Shown piece after piece: positions 52,259 through 62,016 of a stretch of 64,000 bases of DNA. The notes under the pieces were generated by a model. It saw only the letters and a program-made list of their open reading frames with translations. It was not told the origin of the DNA and did no database searches. Source of the DNA: Terriglobia bacterium (GTDB lineage: Bacteria > Acidobacteriota > UBA6911); the NCBI GenBank assembly GCA_020072565.1, contig JAIQGI010000011.1, positions 62,001 through 126,000 of the forward strand, in the 5' to 3' direction. The position numbers were made by a program, and so were the translations under genes. Position 1 is the first letter of the stretch. Each line of letters starts with the position of its first letter.

Positions 52259-53416
52259 TCACAACTGAGAATCGCCCCCAGGCTCTATTCGTGTGGCGGT
52301 TCTTGCTTCTCGGCACTCGTGGATGCCGGCCAGCGAATCCAATTTCGCTGCAAGTTCGTCCGAGGATGCCGGCGCACAGTCGAAGGTTCGCTCCCATACT
52401 GCGCGATTTTCCATGCACAGATAGACAAAAACCTGCGGCGCGCGCTCGCCGATCCAGGCCCTCATTTTCGCGTACATCTCGTCGCGGATGGGCCGGAAAT
52501 AGCGCAGCTTGCCGTGGTTGCCCGGGACGAACTCTCCGTAAGGGACATTGGATCGCGGGAACCGTCGCCGGACGATGTCTTTCAAGTCATGGGTGAAGCG
52601 CAGGCATCCGAGACTGATCCAGCAGACACCGTCTGGATCCACGTGCCGGAACAGATCCCGGACCACCTCCTCGTAATCCTCTTCCCAGCCTTCGTAATGG
52701 ATCAGAGGGTCGAAATGAAAGCCGACGCGAAATCCCCACTCACGGCACCGGCGGGCTGCGGCAAGACGCGCCTCGAGGGTGGCGGTCCTCAATTCTTCGT
52801 TGCGAATGATGCGTCTGGGGTTGAGCGACCACGAAATGATGGTATGCCCGCCATGATCCAGCGCCTGTAGATTGGCTATCTGGGCTGATTTCGTCTTCAG
52901 CTCCAACACTGCATTCGGAAGGTTGCGGAAAAACGGTACCAGCCGGTGCGAGTAAAGCGTTATGTCATCGAGCGCAAGAGAGTCGGCGGTCTCCCCGGTC
53001 CCGATCCTGAAAGTGCGCCCGGGCACGAGCTGCACCTTCGTTTTCACCTCGCACATGAGATCATCGATGTTGGTGTAGATGGTCAGGGCCGGATTGTTGA
53101 GGAATGACTGCAGGACGCAGTAGGTGCACTCCAGATGGCAATTCAATGCATAGTTGATCACGAAGTAGTTGCAGCAGATCTCGGCACCTGCGCCCGGACA
53201 CTCCTTCATGAAGCTGCCTCGGTTGCGCGCCAGGATCAAGGTGCGTTTCGCCGCCGAACGAAAGTCGGAAGCGGCCCGCAGCTCCGGGAGAAGCGCATCG
53301 AGGTCGCGGACTGTTCGCGTGGGAATGCCCTCCAGTCTTCGCAGCATCTCGCGAGTGGCGGCATCGTTCCACGCCTCTTCCTGGACTACGATGCGCTCGG
53401 GACGATAGGGAACCAT
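52259..53416 (-). CDS. Spore photoproduct lyase-like radical SAM protein
   Basis: Radical SAM enzyme of about 385 residues resembling SplB. The cluster-binding CxxxCxxC is CHLECTYC (about Cys93, Cys97, Cys100), within CNYFVINYALNCHLECTYCVLQSFLNNP. Other SPL-like stretches are RTFRIGTGETADSLALDDIT, LELKTKSAQIANL, SWSLNPRRIIRNEE and FHFDPLIHYEGW. In genuine spore photoproduct lyases a Cys (B. subtilis Cys141) acts as hydrogen donor; by eye the equivalent site here reads GTGETADSL, without Cys. Substrate is therefore uncertain. The ATG at 53416 (or 53422) lies a few bases after the ParB-like stop, so the two are translationally coupled. Confidence 0.85.
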   Translation of the reverse strand: MVPYRPERIVVQEEAWNDAATREMLRRLEGIPTRTVRDLDALLPELRAASDFRSAAKRTLILARNRGSFMKECPGAGAEICCNYFVINYALNCHLECTYCVLQSFLNNPALTIYTNIDDLMCEVKTKVQLVPGRTFRIGTGETADSLALDDITLYSHRLVPFFRNLPNAVLELKTKSAQIANLQALDHGGHTIISWSLNPRRIIRNEELRTATLEARLAAARRCREWGFRVGFHFDPLIHYEGWEEDYEEVVRDLFRHVDPDGVCWISLGCLRFTHDLKDIVRRRFPRSNVPYGEFVPGNHGKLRYFRPIRDEMYAKMRAWIGERAPQVFVYLCMENRAVWERTFDCAPASSDELAAKLDSLAGIHECREARTATRIEPGGDSQL

Positions 53417-53425
53417 CGGCATCCT

Positions 53426-54394
53426 TCAGGCGATCTCGAACAAACGATCCAACGAAGTCGTCCGGCAAGCCCGCTCAAGAGCCGCGACGGTCTCGCGAAA
53501 AGCCTGGGCGGAAGCGACATCGAACTCCACGCGCAGGCGTGGGCTCTCAAAAAATGGGTCCGGTGACAGCCGGACGGTCCCCGGCAGGTTCAGCCCCGCC
53601 TTTTCAGAATGAAACCTCTCAATCGCCTGGGAAATGCGCGGGTTGCGCTGCCGATAGAGTAAGCCGTGTATTTTCTCCCCTCTCTGGAAGGCGGAGATGC
53701 GGGCATCACTTGCCGCAGCCAGGATCTCGGGCTGGCTCAATACCTCCGCAGGTGTGGTGCGCCCGATTGCGGTAAGGTCCTCGACCAGATCGAGTGTTTC
53801 CCGCTGCAGGCTCGCGCTCAGGCGGATCTTGCCCAGTATGGAGGCCAAACCAGCCTGAGTCTCGGGCGCCGCTCCGGCAAGGCGTTCCGCGCTCGACAGG
53901 GTTAGATGCCCTGCATTCAACAGGATCCGCAATTCCGGATGCAGCGCATGCAGTGTGAGGTACGTACGCAGCACGTTGCGGTGCGGGGACAGACCCAGCA
54001 AGGGAAGAAAGCGCTCTATCAGAACCTCGGATTCCACGCCGCATTCGTGCTTGAGAGTGTACAGGACCCGCGCGGTTTCCAGCGGACACAGCTGCCGGTG
54101 CGAGAGGTTGTCCCAGATGGCTTTGAGAAAAACCTCGAGCTTTCCGAACTCAGCCGGACGCAGGATCCGTGCTGCCGCCGTGGTTCTCCCCAGGCGGCGC
54201 AATCCGTGCAACCTGCGGAATCCGCAGACGATCCTGTATCCGGGTGCAACCGTGCCCTCGAGAAGGATCACGGCATGGATCAGGCCGGCTGCCTGAAGCG
54301 AGGGACACATCCGGGCAAGATCGAGGTCTTCACTTATCCGGAAGGTCTCGTCTTCGAAGTCGATGGCGGCAAGCAGCACTTCCTCAACGATCAT
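53426..54394 (-). CDS. ParB-like N-terminal-domain protein
   Basis: 322-residue protein with a ParB/sulfiredoxin-like N-terminal domain: DLARMCPSLQAAGLIHAVILLEG, then YRIVCGFRRLHGLRRLGRTTAAARIL, which matches the ParB box II-type G(F/E)RR motif. The middle, rich in helices (LSHRQLCPLETARVLYTLK...FLPLLGLSPHRNVLRTYLTL), resembles the ParB helix-turn-helix region. It is not a chromosomal ParB: there is no ParA next to it and the C-terminus differs. It is immediately upstream of the SPL-like gene in the same direction. Function unknown; DNA or nucleotide binding is a reasonable guess. Confidence 0.75.
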   Translation of the reverse strand: MIVEEVLLAAIDFEDETFRISEDLDLARMCPSLQAAGLIHAVILLEGTVAPGYRIVCGFRRLHGLRRLGRTTAAARILRPAEFGKLEVFLKAIWDNLSHRQLCPLETARVLYTLKHECGVESEVLIERFLPLLGLSPHRNVLRTYLTLHALHPELRILLNAGHLTLSSAERLAGAAPETQAGLASILGKIRLSASLQRETLDLVEDLTAIGRTTPAEVLSQPEILAAASDARISAFQRGEKIHGLLYRQRNPRISQAIERFHSEKAGLNLPGTVRLSPDPFFESPRLRVEFDVASAQAFRETVAALERACRTTSLDRLFEIA

Positions 54395-54630
54395 GGCCCG
54401 AAGAATAAACCGCAAAGGCTTCCAAGACCACAGAGAATTTGCGGCAGGTCGCCGAGTATGTTCGCGACCCTCGCAACCCGCATGGTTAATTCTGGACAGT
54501 TATTTCTGCTCTGTTATAGAGTAGGAATGCCGCTCTTCTACTGGAACCAATCGAAGTCTGCAGGGGCACTCTCCGGTGCGGGCGGCTCCCGCGCGCTGAC
54601 GGTGCTCCGCATTGATAAGGAGCTAAGGAC

Positions 54631-55647
54631 ATGACTTCTCTGTCAGGCTCAACCATCAGAGTGTTACTTGTTGCTTTCATCCTTGGCGGTGTTGCGCTTA
54701 TCCACCCGAACCTGAACGCGCCGGCACAGGAAAAACCTCCTCAGTATACGGTTGAGGAGTATGGCGCCTACCAGGCCATCACCGGCGAACCCGATCCTGC
54801 CAAGAAGATGGACCTGATCCTCAAGTTCTTCAAGGAGTATCCGAAATCCGAGTTGCAGCAGCACATAACCGCTGATTTCCAGAGCATGCTGAAAAGCTTA
54901 TCGGACGCCAAGAAGTGGCCCCAGGTGGTAACGGCGGGGAGACAGTTCCTGAGCGTCGTCCCCGGTGATACCTATACCATCGCGCTCGTGGCAGACGCGT
55001 ACTCGGCAAGCAAAAACTATCCGCAGTTCGTGATCTTCGGGGAAGAAGCGTACCGCGCGAATCCGAGTGGAAATCTCGCCTACGCCATAGCCAAGGCCTA
55101 CAAGGAAATCGGCAACAATGCCAAGTTTGTCGAGTGGGGCGAAAAAACCGTCTCCAAACTGCCCGACAACTACGAGATCATGCTCCAGATGGCGATTATC
55201 TACTCCGACAATCAGAGAACGGCGGAGGCCGATAAATATGCCAAACAGTGTCTCAAGGTGATTCAGGCAGCGAAAAGGCCTGAACAGATGGCCGAAAAAG
55301 ACTGGACCACTTACACAACCGGCGCCTTCACGGCGTGTTACTATATCATCGGCACCGCAGCGTACCAGAACCAGCAATTCCCTGCCGCGATTCCCAACCT
55401 CGAAAACTCGATCAAATACAATCCACGCAACGACTATGCCTACTACTGGCTGGGCATGAGCTATTGGCAGACGCGCAATACGAGCATGGCGTTGAAAAAC
55501 TTCGCAAAAGCCATGCTTCTCAATGGCCGGTCTGCGGCGCCGGCGAAACAGCAACTCGAGAACCTTTGGAGGCAGACCCACCAGAACTCGTTGATGGGGC
55601 TGGACAAGGTAATCGCCGCTGCCAGGGCAGAGCTGGAGATGAAATAG
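54631..55647 (+). CDS. TPR-repeat protein with N-terminal membrane/signal segment
   Basis: 338 residues. An N-terminal hydrophobic segment (VLLVAFILGGVALI) acts as signal peptide or anchor. The rest is helical with tetratricopeptide-like units, for example PDNYEIMLQMAIIYSDNQRTAEADKYAKQC and NDYAYYWLGMSYWQTRNTSMALKNFAKAMLLNGR. Likely periplasmic scaffold. AAGGAGCTAAGGAC precedes the ATG. It is 3 bases upstream of the YjbQ-family gene. Partner unknown. Confidence 0.85.
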   Translation: MTSLSGSTIRVLLVAFILGGVALIHPNLNAPAQEKPPQYTVEEYGAYQAITGEPDPAKKMDLILKFFKEYPKSELQQHITADFQSMLKSLSDAKKWPQVVTAGRQFLSVVPGDTYTIALVADAYSASKNYPQFVIFGEEAYRANPSGNLAYAIAKAYKEIGNNAKFVEWGEKTVSKLPDNYEIMLQMAIIYSDNQRTAEADKYAKQCLKVIQAAKRPEQMAEKDWTTYTTGAFTACYYIIGTAAYQNQQFPAAIPNLENSIKYNPRNDYAYYWLGMSYWQTRNTSMALKNFAKAMLLNGRSAAPAKQQLENLWRQTHQNSLMGLDKVIAAARAELEMK

Positions 55648-55650
55648 CAG

Positions 55651-56070
55651 ATGGTCATCCGCACCTATCACGAGCAGGTGAAGACCCGGGGCGAGGCAGA
55701 GATCCTGGACATTACCCCCCTTGCAGCAAAGGCCCTGGAACAGAGCGAGTTGAAAAACGGGGTGGTAAACGTTTTCGTCCCGGGTTCTACCGCCGCGGTG
55801 ACCACCATCGAGTTTGAGTCAGGCGCGATTCACGACCTGCGTTCCGCTATTGAGAGGCTGGTGCCCAGAACGGTTCGCTACGAGCACGATCAGCGATGGG
55901 GCGACGGAAACGGCTATAGCCACGTGCGGGCCGCCCTGATGAAGGCCGCCCTCTCAATCCCTTTCGAAGGCGCCGGACTGCTGCTGGGCACATGGCAGCA
56001 GCTTGTCCTCATCGACTTCGACAACCGGCCCCGCACCCGCGAGGTCATCTTCCAGGTCCTGGGCGAGTAG
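55651..56070 (+). CDS. YjbQ/UPF0047 family protein
   Basis: 139-residue member of the YjbQ (UPF0047) family. Conserved stretches: NVFVPGSTAAVTTIEFESG near residue 42 and RWGDGNGYSHVRAALMKAALSIPFEGAGLLLGTWQQLVLIDFDNRPRTREVIFQV. Members form trimers with a metal site; a secondary thiamine-phosphate synthase activity has been reported for relatives, but the physiological role is unsettled. The usual HTTAA is STAA here. Translationally close to the TPR gene (3-base gap). Confidence 0.9.
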   Translation: MVIRTYHEQVKTRGEAEILDITPLAAKALEQSELKNGVVNVFVPGSTAAVTTIEFESGAIHDLRSAIERLVPRTVRYEHDQRWGDGNGYSHVRAALMKAALSIPFEGAGLLLGTWQQLVLIDFDNRPRTREVIFQVLGE

Positions 56071-56180
56071 AAAATCCTTTGTTGGGTGCCAGGATACCGG
56101 TTTCCTGATTTCCAGTAATCTCCCGGACAGAATCTTCTCCGAGATTAAGAAGCTGGTGTCGTGTCGCCGGGTTTTTGCGC

Positions 56181-57344
56181 ATGTATTTCAACGACTCGAG
56201 ATACGCGGATGTTGTGGTAATTGGTGGGGGAATCGTCGGGGCGAGCATCGCCTACCATCTCGGCGGCATGGGCGCCGGGCGCATCGTCCTGCTCGAGCGT
56301 GAGACCCTGTTGGGAACGGGATCCACAGGGCGTTGCGCAGGCGGTTTTCGGCACCAGTTCTCCACGGAGATCAACATACGCCTTTCCCGCCTTAGCATTC
56401 CAATGCTCCTGGCTTTTCGGGATGAGATGGACTGGCCGGTGGATTTGCATCAGGACGGATATCTCTTCCTGCTGTCCCGGCCTGACGAAGTGGTGACGTT
56501 CCGGGAAAATGTGGCTCTCCAGAATCGCCTCGGAGTATCGTCGGAATTTCTCGAACCTGCAGATGTTGCCCGGCTCGCGCCGCATGTGTCCCTGGACGGC
56601 GTGCTCGGTGGGACTTATTGCGCCCTGGACGGCATAGGAGATCCCAACGGCATGACTCAAGGTTACGCGGCCGCAGCGCGCCGCCAGGGTGCGAAGATCC
56701 ATACCGGCGTTTCCGCCACCGGAGTTCGGTGCGCCGGTGGAAGAATAGAAGGAGTGGAAACCAGTCAAGGATACCTTCCCTGCAGAATCCTGGTAGACGC
56801 CGCCGGCCCGCACGCGCGTGAAGTCGCTGCCTGGGCAGGAATTGACCTCCCGGTGTTCCCCGAGCGCCGCCACGTGTACACCACGTTTCCGTTCGAGCAG
56901 GCGCCGCACGACTACCGCATGGTAATTGATTTCACTACGACCTTTTATTTTCACCGGGAGAGCGGCGGCGTGCTCATGGGAATGGGAAACCCAGACGAGC
57001 TTTCGTCTTTCAACCTGAATGTCGACCCGGATTTTTTGGAAAAAGTGCTGGTGATCGGGCTGAAGCGCTATCCCGCTCTGGCCGATGCGGCCATCCATCG
57101 GGCCTGGGCCGGCTTATACGAGATGAGCCCCGACGCTCACCCCATCCTCGGCAAGGTGCAGGAGGTCGAAGGATTCTACCTCGCGAACGGATTCAGCGGC
57201 CACGGCTTCCAGCACGCCCCGGCAGTCGGAAAGCTGCTGGCTGAGGAGATTGTGTCGGGAAACGCCCGCTCGCTCGATATCGCACCCCTCCGGCTCGACC
57301 GCTTCCGTGCCAAGACATCCATCCGAGAAATCAACGTCGTCTGA
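56181..57344 (+). CDS. FAD-dependent oxidoreductase (D-amino acid oxidase / sarcosine oxidase family)
   Basis: About 387 residues. The dinucleotide-binding fold opens DVVVIGGGIVGASIAYHLGGMGAGRIVLLERE (GxGxxG). STGRCAGGFRHQFSTEINIRLSRLS follows, as in sarcosine/glycine-oxidase-like DAO enzymes, and GFSGHGFQHAPAVGKLLAEEI is the C-terminal FAD-contact motif. It would oxidise a secondary or primary amine or D-amino acid; the substrate is unknown. ATG 56181 is chosen over TTG 56175. Separated by 110 bases from the YjbQ gene. Confidence 0.87.
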   Translation: MYFNDSRYADVVVIGGGIVGASIAYHLGGMGAGRIVLLERETLLGTGSTGRCAGGFRHQFSTEINIRLSRLSIPMLLAFRDEMDWPVDLHQDGYLFLLSRPDEVVTFRENVALQNRLGVSSEFLEPADVARLAPHVSLDGVLGGTYCALDGIGDPNGMTQGYAAAARRQGAKIHTGVSATGVRCAGGRIEGVETSQGYLPCRILVDAAGPHAREVAAWAGIDLPVFPERRHVYTTFPFEQAPHDYRMVIDFTTTFYFHRESGGVLMGMGNPDELSSFNLNVDPDFLEKVLVIGLKRYPALADAAIHRAWAGLYEMSPDAHPILGKVQEVEGFYLANGFSGHGFQHAPAVGKLLAEEIVSGNARSLDIAPLRLDRFRAKTSIREINVV

Positions 57345-57349
57345 CTCAG

Positions 57350-60300
57350 TTACTTTGCACGGCTTGCGGCTGAGGCGAGGCGCCAGAAGCGGGCGCGTTC
57401 ACGCCACCGGATGGTGACGATGTCGTCGAGAATCGTGTAAAGGACGGGGATCGCCAGCAGTGTAAGCAGGAAGCAGAGCGACTGGCCCCCAATGATCACG
57501 ACCGCGATCGCCGACCGGGTCGCGGAACCCGGGCCCGTGCCGAATGCGGTCGGAATCATCCCCGCCACGATCGACAGCGTGGTCATGAGAATCGGGCGGA
57601 ACCGGGCGCGGTTGGCCTCGATCATCGCCCGATGGCGCTCGTAGCCTTGCTCGCGGCGCAGCCGGTTGACGAAGTCGATCTGGAGAATCGAGTTCTTCTT
57701 GACGACTCCGAACAGAAGCAGCAGGCCCAGGGCGCTCCACATGTGCAGGGTCTTGCCCGTGGCAAAGAGCGATACGAGCGCAAACGGCACGGCCAGGGGC
57801 AGTGAAGCCAGAATGGTAATCGGATGAATGAAGCTCTCGAATTGAGCCGCAAGCACAATGTACATGAAAATAAATGACAGGACGAAAGCAATCAGGAAAT
57901 TCATGACCATCTCGACCATCACCTTGCCCTGCCCGGTGAAGTAGTAATCATAACCGACCGGCAGCCCGGCGCCGGTGATGATGGCCTGCACGTCGTTCAT
58001 CGCCTGCCCCAGCGATTTGGCCGGCAGCAGATTGGCCGACAGCGTGATCTGATGCTGCCGGTTGTAGCGATCGATCTGCGCCGGCCCCGTGCCGCGCTCG
58101 ATGAGAGCCACGTTGTCGAGCCTGACCAGGCGGCCCTGGGATGACGGCACCATCAGCCCGGCGATGACCCCGGCGCTGCCGCGCTGATCGGGACGGACCC
58201 GGAGTCGCACCTCGTAGAGTTCGTCACCTTCCTTGTACTTGGTGATGTCCTCCTCCCCGGAAACCATGGTTCGCAGTGCGCGCGCAATATCGTTGACAGA
58301 CACTCCCAGATCGGAAGCCTTGTCACGCAGAATGTTGACCTGCACCTCGGGATTGCCGACATTGACGGAGCTGTCGACATCCACAAGGCCGGAAACCTCC
58401 TTCATCTTCTCCGTGAACAGGTTCGACAGGCGCGCCAGTTCCTTCAGGTCCGGGCCGCGCACGATCACGTTTACGGGGGTGGCGCGGCCACCGATCGAAC
58501 TCACGTTTTGGACCGCAACACGCACACCGGGAAAATCCTGCAGCGCCGCGCGGGCCTGTTTCATTACGTCAAACTGGCTGATCTCGCGGCTCTGGAGCGG
58601 CGACATGCGGACATAAATGGAGCCGTCACGGACCTCTCCAGTACCCTGCGAATTGATGGTGGTCAGAAGGTGCCGGACCTCGGGGAGTTTCCTGATGCGT
58701 TCTTCCATCTGCTGCAGGATCGTGTCGGTGCCGCTCAGCGATGTCCCTTCCGGCGTCTTGATCACCACTTCGAACTCGTCCTGGTCGTCCGCGGGAAAGA
58801 AATCCATGCCGATGCGCGCCCCCAGGGGGAAGATCGACAGGAAGGTCAGCGTGCAGATCAAAACCATGGTCTTCCGATGCGCCAGGCTCCATTCAAGCGT
58901 ACGGAGGTACTTGTTCTCGAGCCAGCGATAGAATCCCCTCTCCTTGGATCCGTGATGTGACGCCTTGGCATTATCCTCGCGCATCCGGACAAAGCGGGAT
59001 GACAGCATGGGCGTCAGCGTGAAGCTGACGAGCAGCGAGACCATGATCGCGACGGCCGCAGTCACTCCGAAGCTCTGCAGGAAGCGCCCGGGAATGCCCC
59101 CCAGAAACACCACAGGGGCAAAAATCACGACCAGCGAGAGAGTGGCGGCCATCACCGCCAGCCCGATTTCCCTGGTCGCAGCCACGGCGGCGTCGAACGG
59201 TTTGAAGTGCTTCTCTTCGATATAGCGAAATATGTTTTCCAGCACGACAATCGCATCATCGATCACAATACCGACCGATACGGTCAGCCCCAGAAGCGTG
59301 AGGCTGTTCAGGGTGTAACCCAGCGCCCGCATGATGGTGAATGTGGAAATGATGGAGGTCGGTATGGCAACGGCGGCGATCAGCGTGGAGCGCCAGTTGC
59401 GCATGAAGAAAAAAACGACGATGCTGGCGAACAATCCACCGAGGGCCAGGTGCTCGTAAATGGCGTTGACGGAGCCCTCGATGAACGTCGACTGGTCCCG
59501 GATCACGCTGACGTTGAGGTCGGGTGGCAGAGTCCTGCTGATCTCCGCCAGCTTGGCTTTGACCGTATCGATGATTTTTATGGTATTCGTGCCGGATTGC
59601 TTGCGCACCAACAGGGTGACGGCGGGATTGCCATCGAGCCGCGCCAGGTCGCGCGGTTCCTCGAAACCGTCGGTCACAGTGGCGAAATCGCGGATGCGAA
59701 CCGGGACGCCGTCACTGGTGCTGACGATCAACTCCCGGAACTGGTCCGGCGAAGAGATGCGTCCCAGGGTACGCAGCATCAGCTCACGCCGGCCCTGGTC
59801 GAGGCGTCCGCTGGGAATCTCCACGTTCTGGCGCTGCAGCGCCTGCGAAACCTGGCTGATGCTCAAGCCGAGCGAACTCAGTTTTTCCGCGTCGATCTCA
59901 ACCTGGATCGCGCGCTTGCGCCCGCCGATCAGCAACACCTGGCCTATGCCGCTCACACCTTCGAGCCGCTGCTTGATCTGCTTGTCGGCGATCTCGGTGA
60001 TCTCGCGCAGGCTGCGATCCCCCGAGACGCTGATCGACATGATCGGTGAAGCATCCGGATCGACTTTCTCGATAACCGGCGGGTCGATTCCCGAGGGGAG
60101 CCGGCGCAGGATCACCGCGACTTTATCACGCACATCCTGGGCCGCCTGCTCGGTGTCGCGCTCGAGCACAAAGGTCACGATGACGCGCGAGACTCCTTCC
60201 ACCGTGCTGGCGCGCAGCTCGTCGATCCCCTGGATCGTGTTGACCGCCTCTTCGATCGGCTTGGTGACCTCAGTCTCCATCTCCTCGGCGCTGGCGCCTG

Positions 60301-60454
60301 GAAGGACGGTGGTGATCGTGACGATGGGCAGATCGACCTTGGGGTATTGGTCGATGCCCAGCTCGCGAAACGAAGCCACCCCCAGCACCACCAGAGCCAT
60401 GATCAGCATGGTGGCGAAGACCGGACGACGAACGCACAGCGCAGCCAGCCCCAT
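57350..60454 (-). CDS. RND efflux transporter (HAE1/AcrB family)
   Basis: 1034-residue inner-membrane pump driven by protons. Twelve helices and two large periplasmic loops are apparent. The proton-relay Asp pair is in VGIVIDDAIVVLENIFR (TM4). The opening LCVRRPVFATMLIMALVVLGVASF, ASPIMSISVSG and the C-terminal GVVKKNSILQIDFVNRLRREQGYERHRAMIEANRARFRPILMTT are family signatures. Start ATG 60454 behind GGAGAGCTAG overlaps the adaptor stop region, so adaptor and pump are one operon. No TolC-type gene is present. Confidence 0.95.
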   Translation of the reverse strand: MGLAALCVRRPVFATMLIMALVVLGVASFRELGIDQYPKVDLPIVTITTVLPGASAEEMETEVTKPIEEAVNTIQGIDELRASTVEGVSRVIVTFVLERDTEQAAQDVRDKVAVILRRLPSGIDPPVIEKVDPDASPIMSISVSGDRSLREITEIADKQIKQRLEGVSGIGQVLLIGGRKRAIQVEIDAEKLSSLGLSISQVSQALQRQNVEIPSGRLDQGRRELMLRTLGRISSPDQFRELIVSTSDGVPVRIRDFATVTDGFEEPRDLARLDGNPAVTLLVRKQSGTNTIKIIDTVKAKLAEISRTLPPDLNVSVIRDQSTFIEGSVNAIYEHLALGGLFASIVVFFFMRNWRSTLIAAVAIPTSIISTFTIMRALGYTLNSLTLLGLTVSVGIVIDDAIVVLENIFRYIEEKHFKPFDAAVAATREIGLAVMAATLSLVVIFAPVVFLGGIPGRFLQSFGVTAAVAIMVSLLVSFTLTPMLSSRFVRMREDNAKASHHGSKERGFYRWLENKYLRTLEWSLAHRKTMVLICTLTFLSIFPLGARIGMDFFPADDQDEFEVVIKTPEGTSLSGTDTILQQMEERIRKLPEVRHLLTTINSQGTGEVRDGSIYVRMSPLQSREISQFDVMKQARAALQDFPGVRVAVQNVSSIGGRATPVNVIVRGPDLKELARLSNLFTEKMKEVSGLVDVDSSVNVGNPEVQVNILRDKASDLGVSVNDIARALRTMVSGEEDITKYKEGDELYEVRLRVRPDQRGSAGVIAGLMVPSSQGRLVRLDNVALIERGTGPAQIDRYNRQHQITLSANLLPAKSLGQAMNDVQAIITGAGLPVGYDYYFTGQGKVMVEMVMNFLIAFVLSFIFMYIVLAAQFESFIHPITILASLPLAVPFALVSLFATGKTLHMWSALGLLLLFGVVKKNSILQIDFVNRLRREQGYERHRAMIEANRARFRPILMTTLSIVAGMIPTAFGTGPGSATRSAIAVVIIGGQSLCFLLTLLAIPVLYTILDDIVTIRWRERARFWRLASAASRAK

Positions 60455-61669
60455 CTAGCTCTCCTTCTTGATTTCAACGCGGCTGCCCTGGTGGATCCTG
60501 GTCAGCTCCGTGGCCGCGATCCAGGCGCCGGGCGTCACCCCTTCCGTGATTTCAATGACGTCTCCAAAACGGTCGCCGAGCTTCACAACCTTTTCGCGGA
60601 TCTGACCATTCTCGATCTCGTAGACCTTCTGCACTCCATAATAGGAAATCACGGCACCCGCAGGCACGCGCAGGACCAGGTCGGCCTTGGAGGTGATCAG
60701 GACGGCGCGGGCGAACAGGCCGGGGCGGAGCCGCTCCCTGGAGTTCTCGACCTCCGCTTCGATCGAAAATGTGCGGCTCTGTGGATCGACCGTGCGCGCC
60801 ACACGGACGACTCTGCCCTGGAATTCTTCATGGTAAGCCTCCACGGCGAGATCGACCCGGGCGCCGACGGCGACATAAGGGAACCAATGCTCCGGAATGC
60901 CCGCACGCAGCTTGAGAGGATTTATTGAGGTGATCGACATGATGGCGCCTTGCTCTTTTACATACTGTCCGATTTCCACCATGCGCGCGCGCACGGTGCC
61001 GTCGAAGGGGGCGCGGACGACGGTGTCGGTGACCTTCTTGCGTGCGAGCGCAAGCTGGGCGCGCAGGTTTTCCACCTGGGCCACGAGATTGCGCACCCCT
61101 TCGAGAGCAGAAGTGTAATTGGCTTCCGCCGCCTGGTAGCGTGCTTCCGCCGAGTCGTACACCTGTCTGGCAACCACGTTTTTGGCAAGCAGAGATTGGG
61201 CGCGCTCAAAGTTCGTCCTGGCGTCGGACAGGTCTGCCGCGGCCTTGCGCACAACCGAAGTCTGCTCAGGAGCCGGCATCGGGTCGTTTTCCTTGGATAA
61301 GCCCAAGGACGCCAGCGCCTGCTGAAGAGCTGCCCGCTGCCTGTCCACGGCCAGGGTGAGTTCCCGGGAGTCGATCTCCACGAGCGCCTGCCCCTGCGTC
61401 ACGTGGTCGCCCAGGTCGGCGCGCACCGCCAACACGCGTCCCGACACCTCACTTGACACCGTCACTTCGTGTTCCCCCTCCAGGGTGCCGACGAGTTCCA
61501 CCGTGCGCTGGACCTTTTCCGGCTGGACCTGAATCGCCTGCACCACGACTGGAGTCCCAGGGTCCGCTGTCACCGTGGGACCTGGGCGAGAGCAGCCTGA
61601 TGCCGACAAAAGCACCAAGAACGCCGCGGCGAAGGCCGCCGGCACGACACTGTTGTGTTTCATACTCAT
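60455..61669 (-). CDS. RND efflux periplasmic adaptor (membrane fusion protein), lipoprotein
   Basis: 404 residues. A lipoprotein signal ends LLSASGC, giving a lipid-anchored periplasmic protein. The barrel-sandwich/lipoyl halves are VSSEVSGRVLAVRADLGDHVTQGQALVEID and DTVVRAPFDGTVRARMVEIGQYVKEQGAIMSI, flanking an alpha-helical hairpin (residues about 100-200). It bridges the RND pump to an outer-membrane channel. Start at 61669 or the ATG two codons later. First gene of the two-gene efflux operon. Confidence 0.94.
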   Translation of the reverse strand: MSMKHNSVVPAAFAAAFLVLLSASGCSRPGPTVTADPGTPVVVQAIQVQPEKVQRTVELVGTLEGEHEVTVSSEVSGRVLAVRADLGDHVTQGQALVEIDSRELTLAVDRQRAALQQALASLGLSKENDPMPAPEQTSVVRKAAADLSDARTNFERAQSLLAKNVVARQVYDSAEARYQAAEANYTSALEGVRNLVAQVENLRAQLALARKKVTDTVVRAPFDGTVRARMVEIGQYVKEQGAIMSITSINPLKLRAGIPEHWFPYVAVGARVDLAVEAYHEEFQGRVVRVARTVDPQSRTFSIEAEVENSRERLRPGLFARAVLITSKADLVLRVPAGAVISYYGVQKVYEIENGQIREKVVKLGDRFGDVIEITEGVTPGAWIAATELTRIHQGSRVEIKKES

Positions 61670-61799
61670 CCGATCAGGAAAATTTTCAGATCCGAAAGGC
61701 GCCCAGACACAAATACTCCACAGTGATGCGGGTACCGGTCCCTCGGAGTCCTTGAATATGGCGGTTTAGAATCCTGTCCTGGGGCCCTCAGGCAGAAAT

Positions 61800-61975
61800 G
61801 CGTGGGCTGTCCCCGGCGATGTCTGCCTGTCGCTGCCCCCCGCAAGTTCCGGCTCTGCCCTGTCGAGGTGAACGTGGCGGCGCGAGTGTTTCTTCACGAA
61901 CTTCCGGATCGACTCCATAAATGTGTAAAGGACGGAAGTAATATACAGGGTCGCGAGCCGAGAAAACAACAGTCA
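61800..61975 (-). pseudogene. Remnant of RND transporter C-terminus
   Basis: Reading leftward gives FSRLATLYITSVLYTFMES and KHSRRHVHLDRAEPEL, clearly a diverged copy of FSQLVTLYITPVVYTYMES and KHSRRRVRFDMAEPEL at the C-terminus of the pump at 62227. The DNA match covers roughly 61845-61975 against 62268-62398, about 80-85% identical by eye. Everything upstream of this last helix and tail is missing. Confidence 0.75.
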
Positions 61976-62016
61976 AGGGGAACAGTGGCCAATGGCACAA
62001 GGTAAAGAGCTGGGTC

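Noticed and set aside
52259-53416. SPL-like protein as evidence that the organism forms spores
   Set aside because: SPL-like proteins occur in non-sporulating bacteria, the donor Cys appears to be missing and no other sporulation gene is present.
53426-54394. Chromosome-partitioning ParB
   Set aside because: No parA or parS-like context, a different C-terminus, and coupling to a radical SAM gene; only the N-terminal fold is ParB-like.
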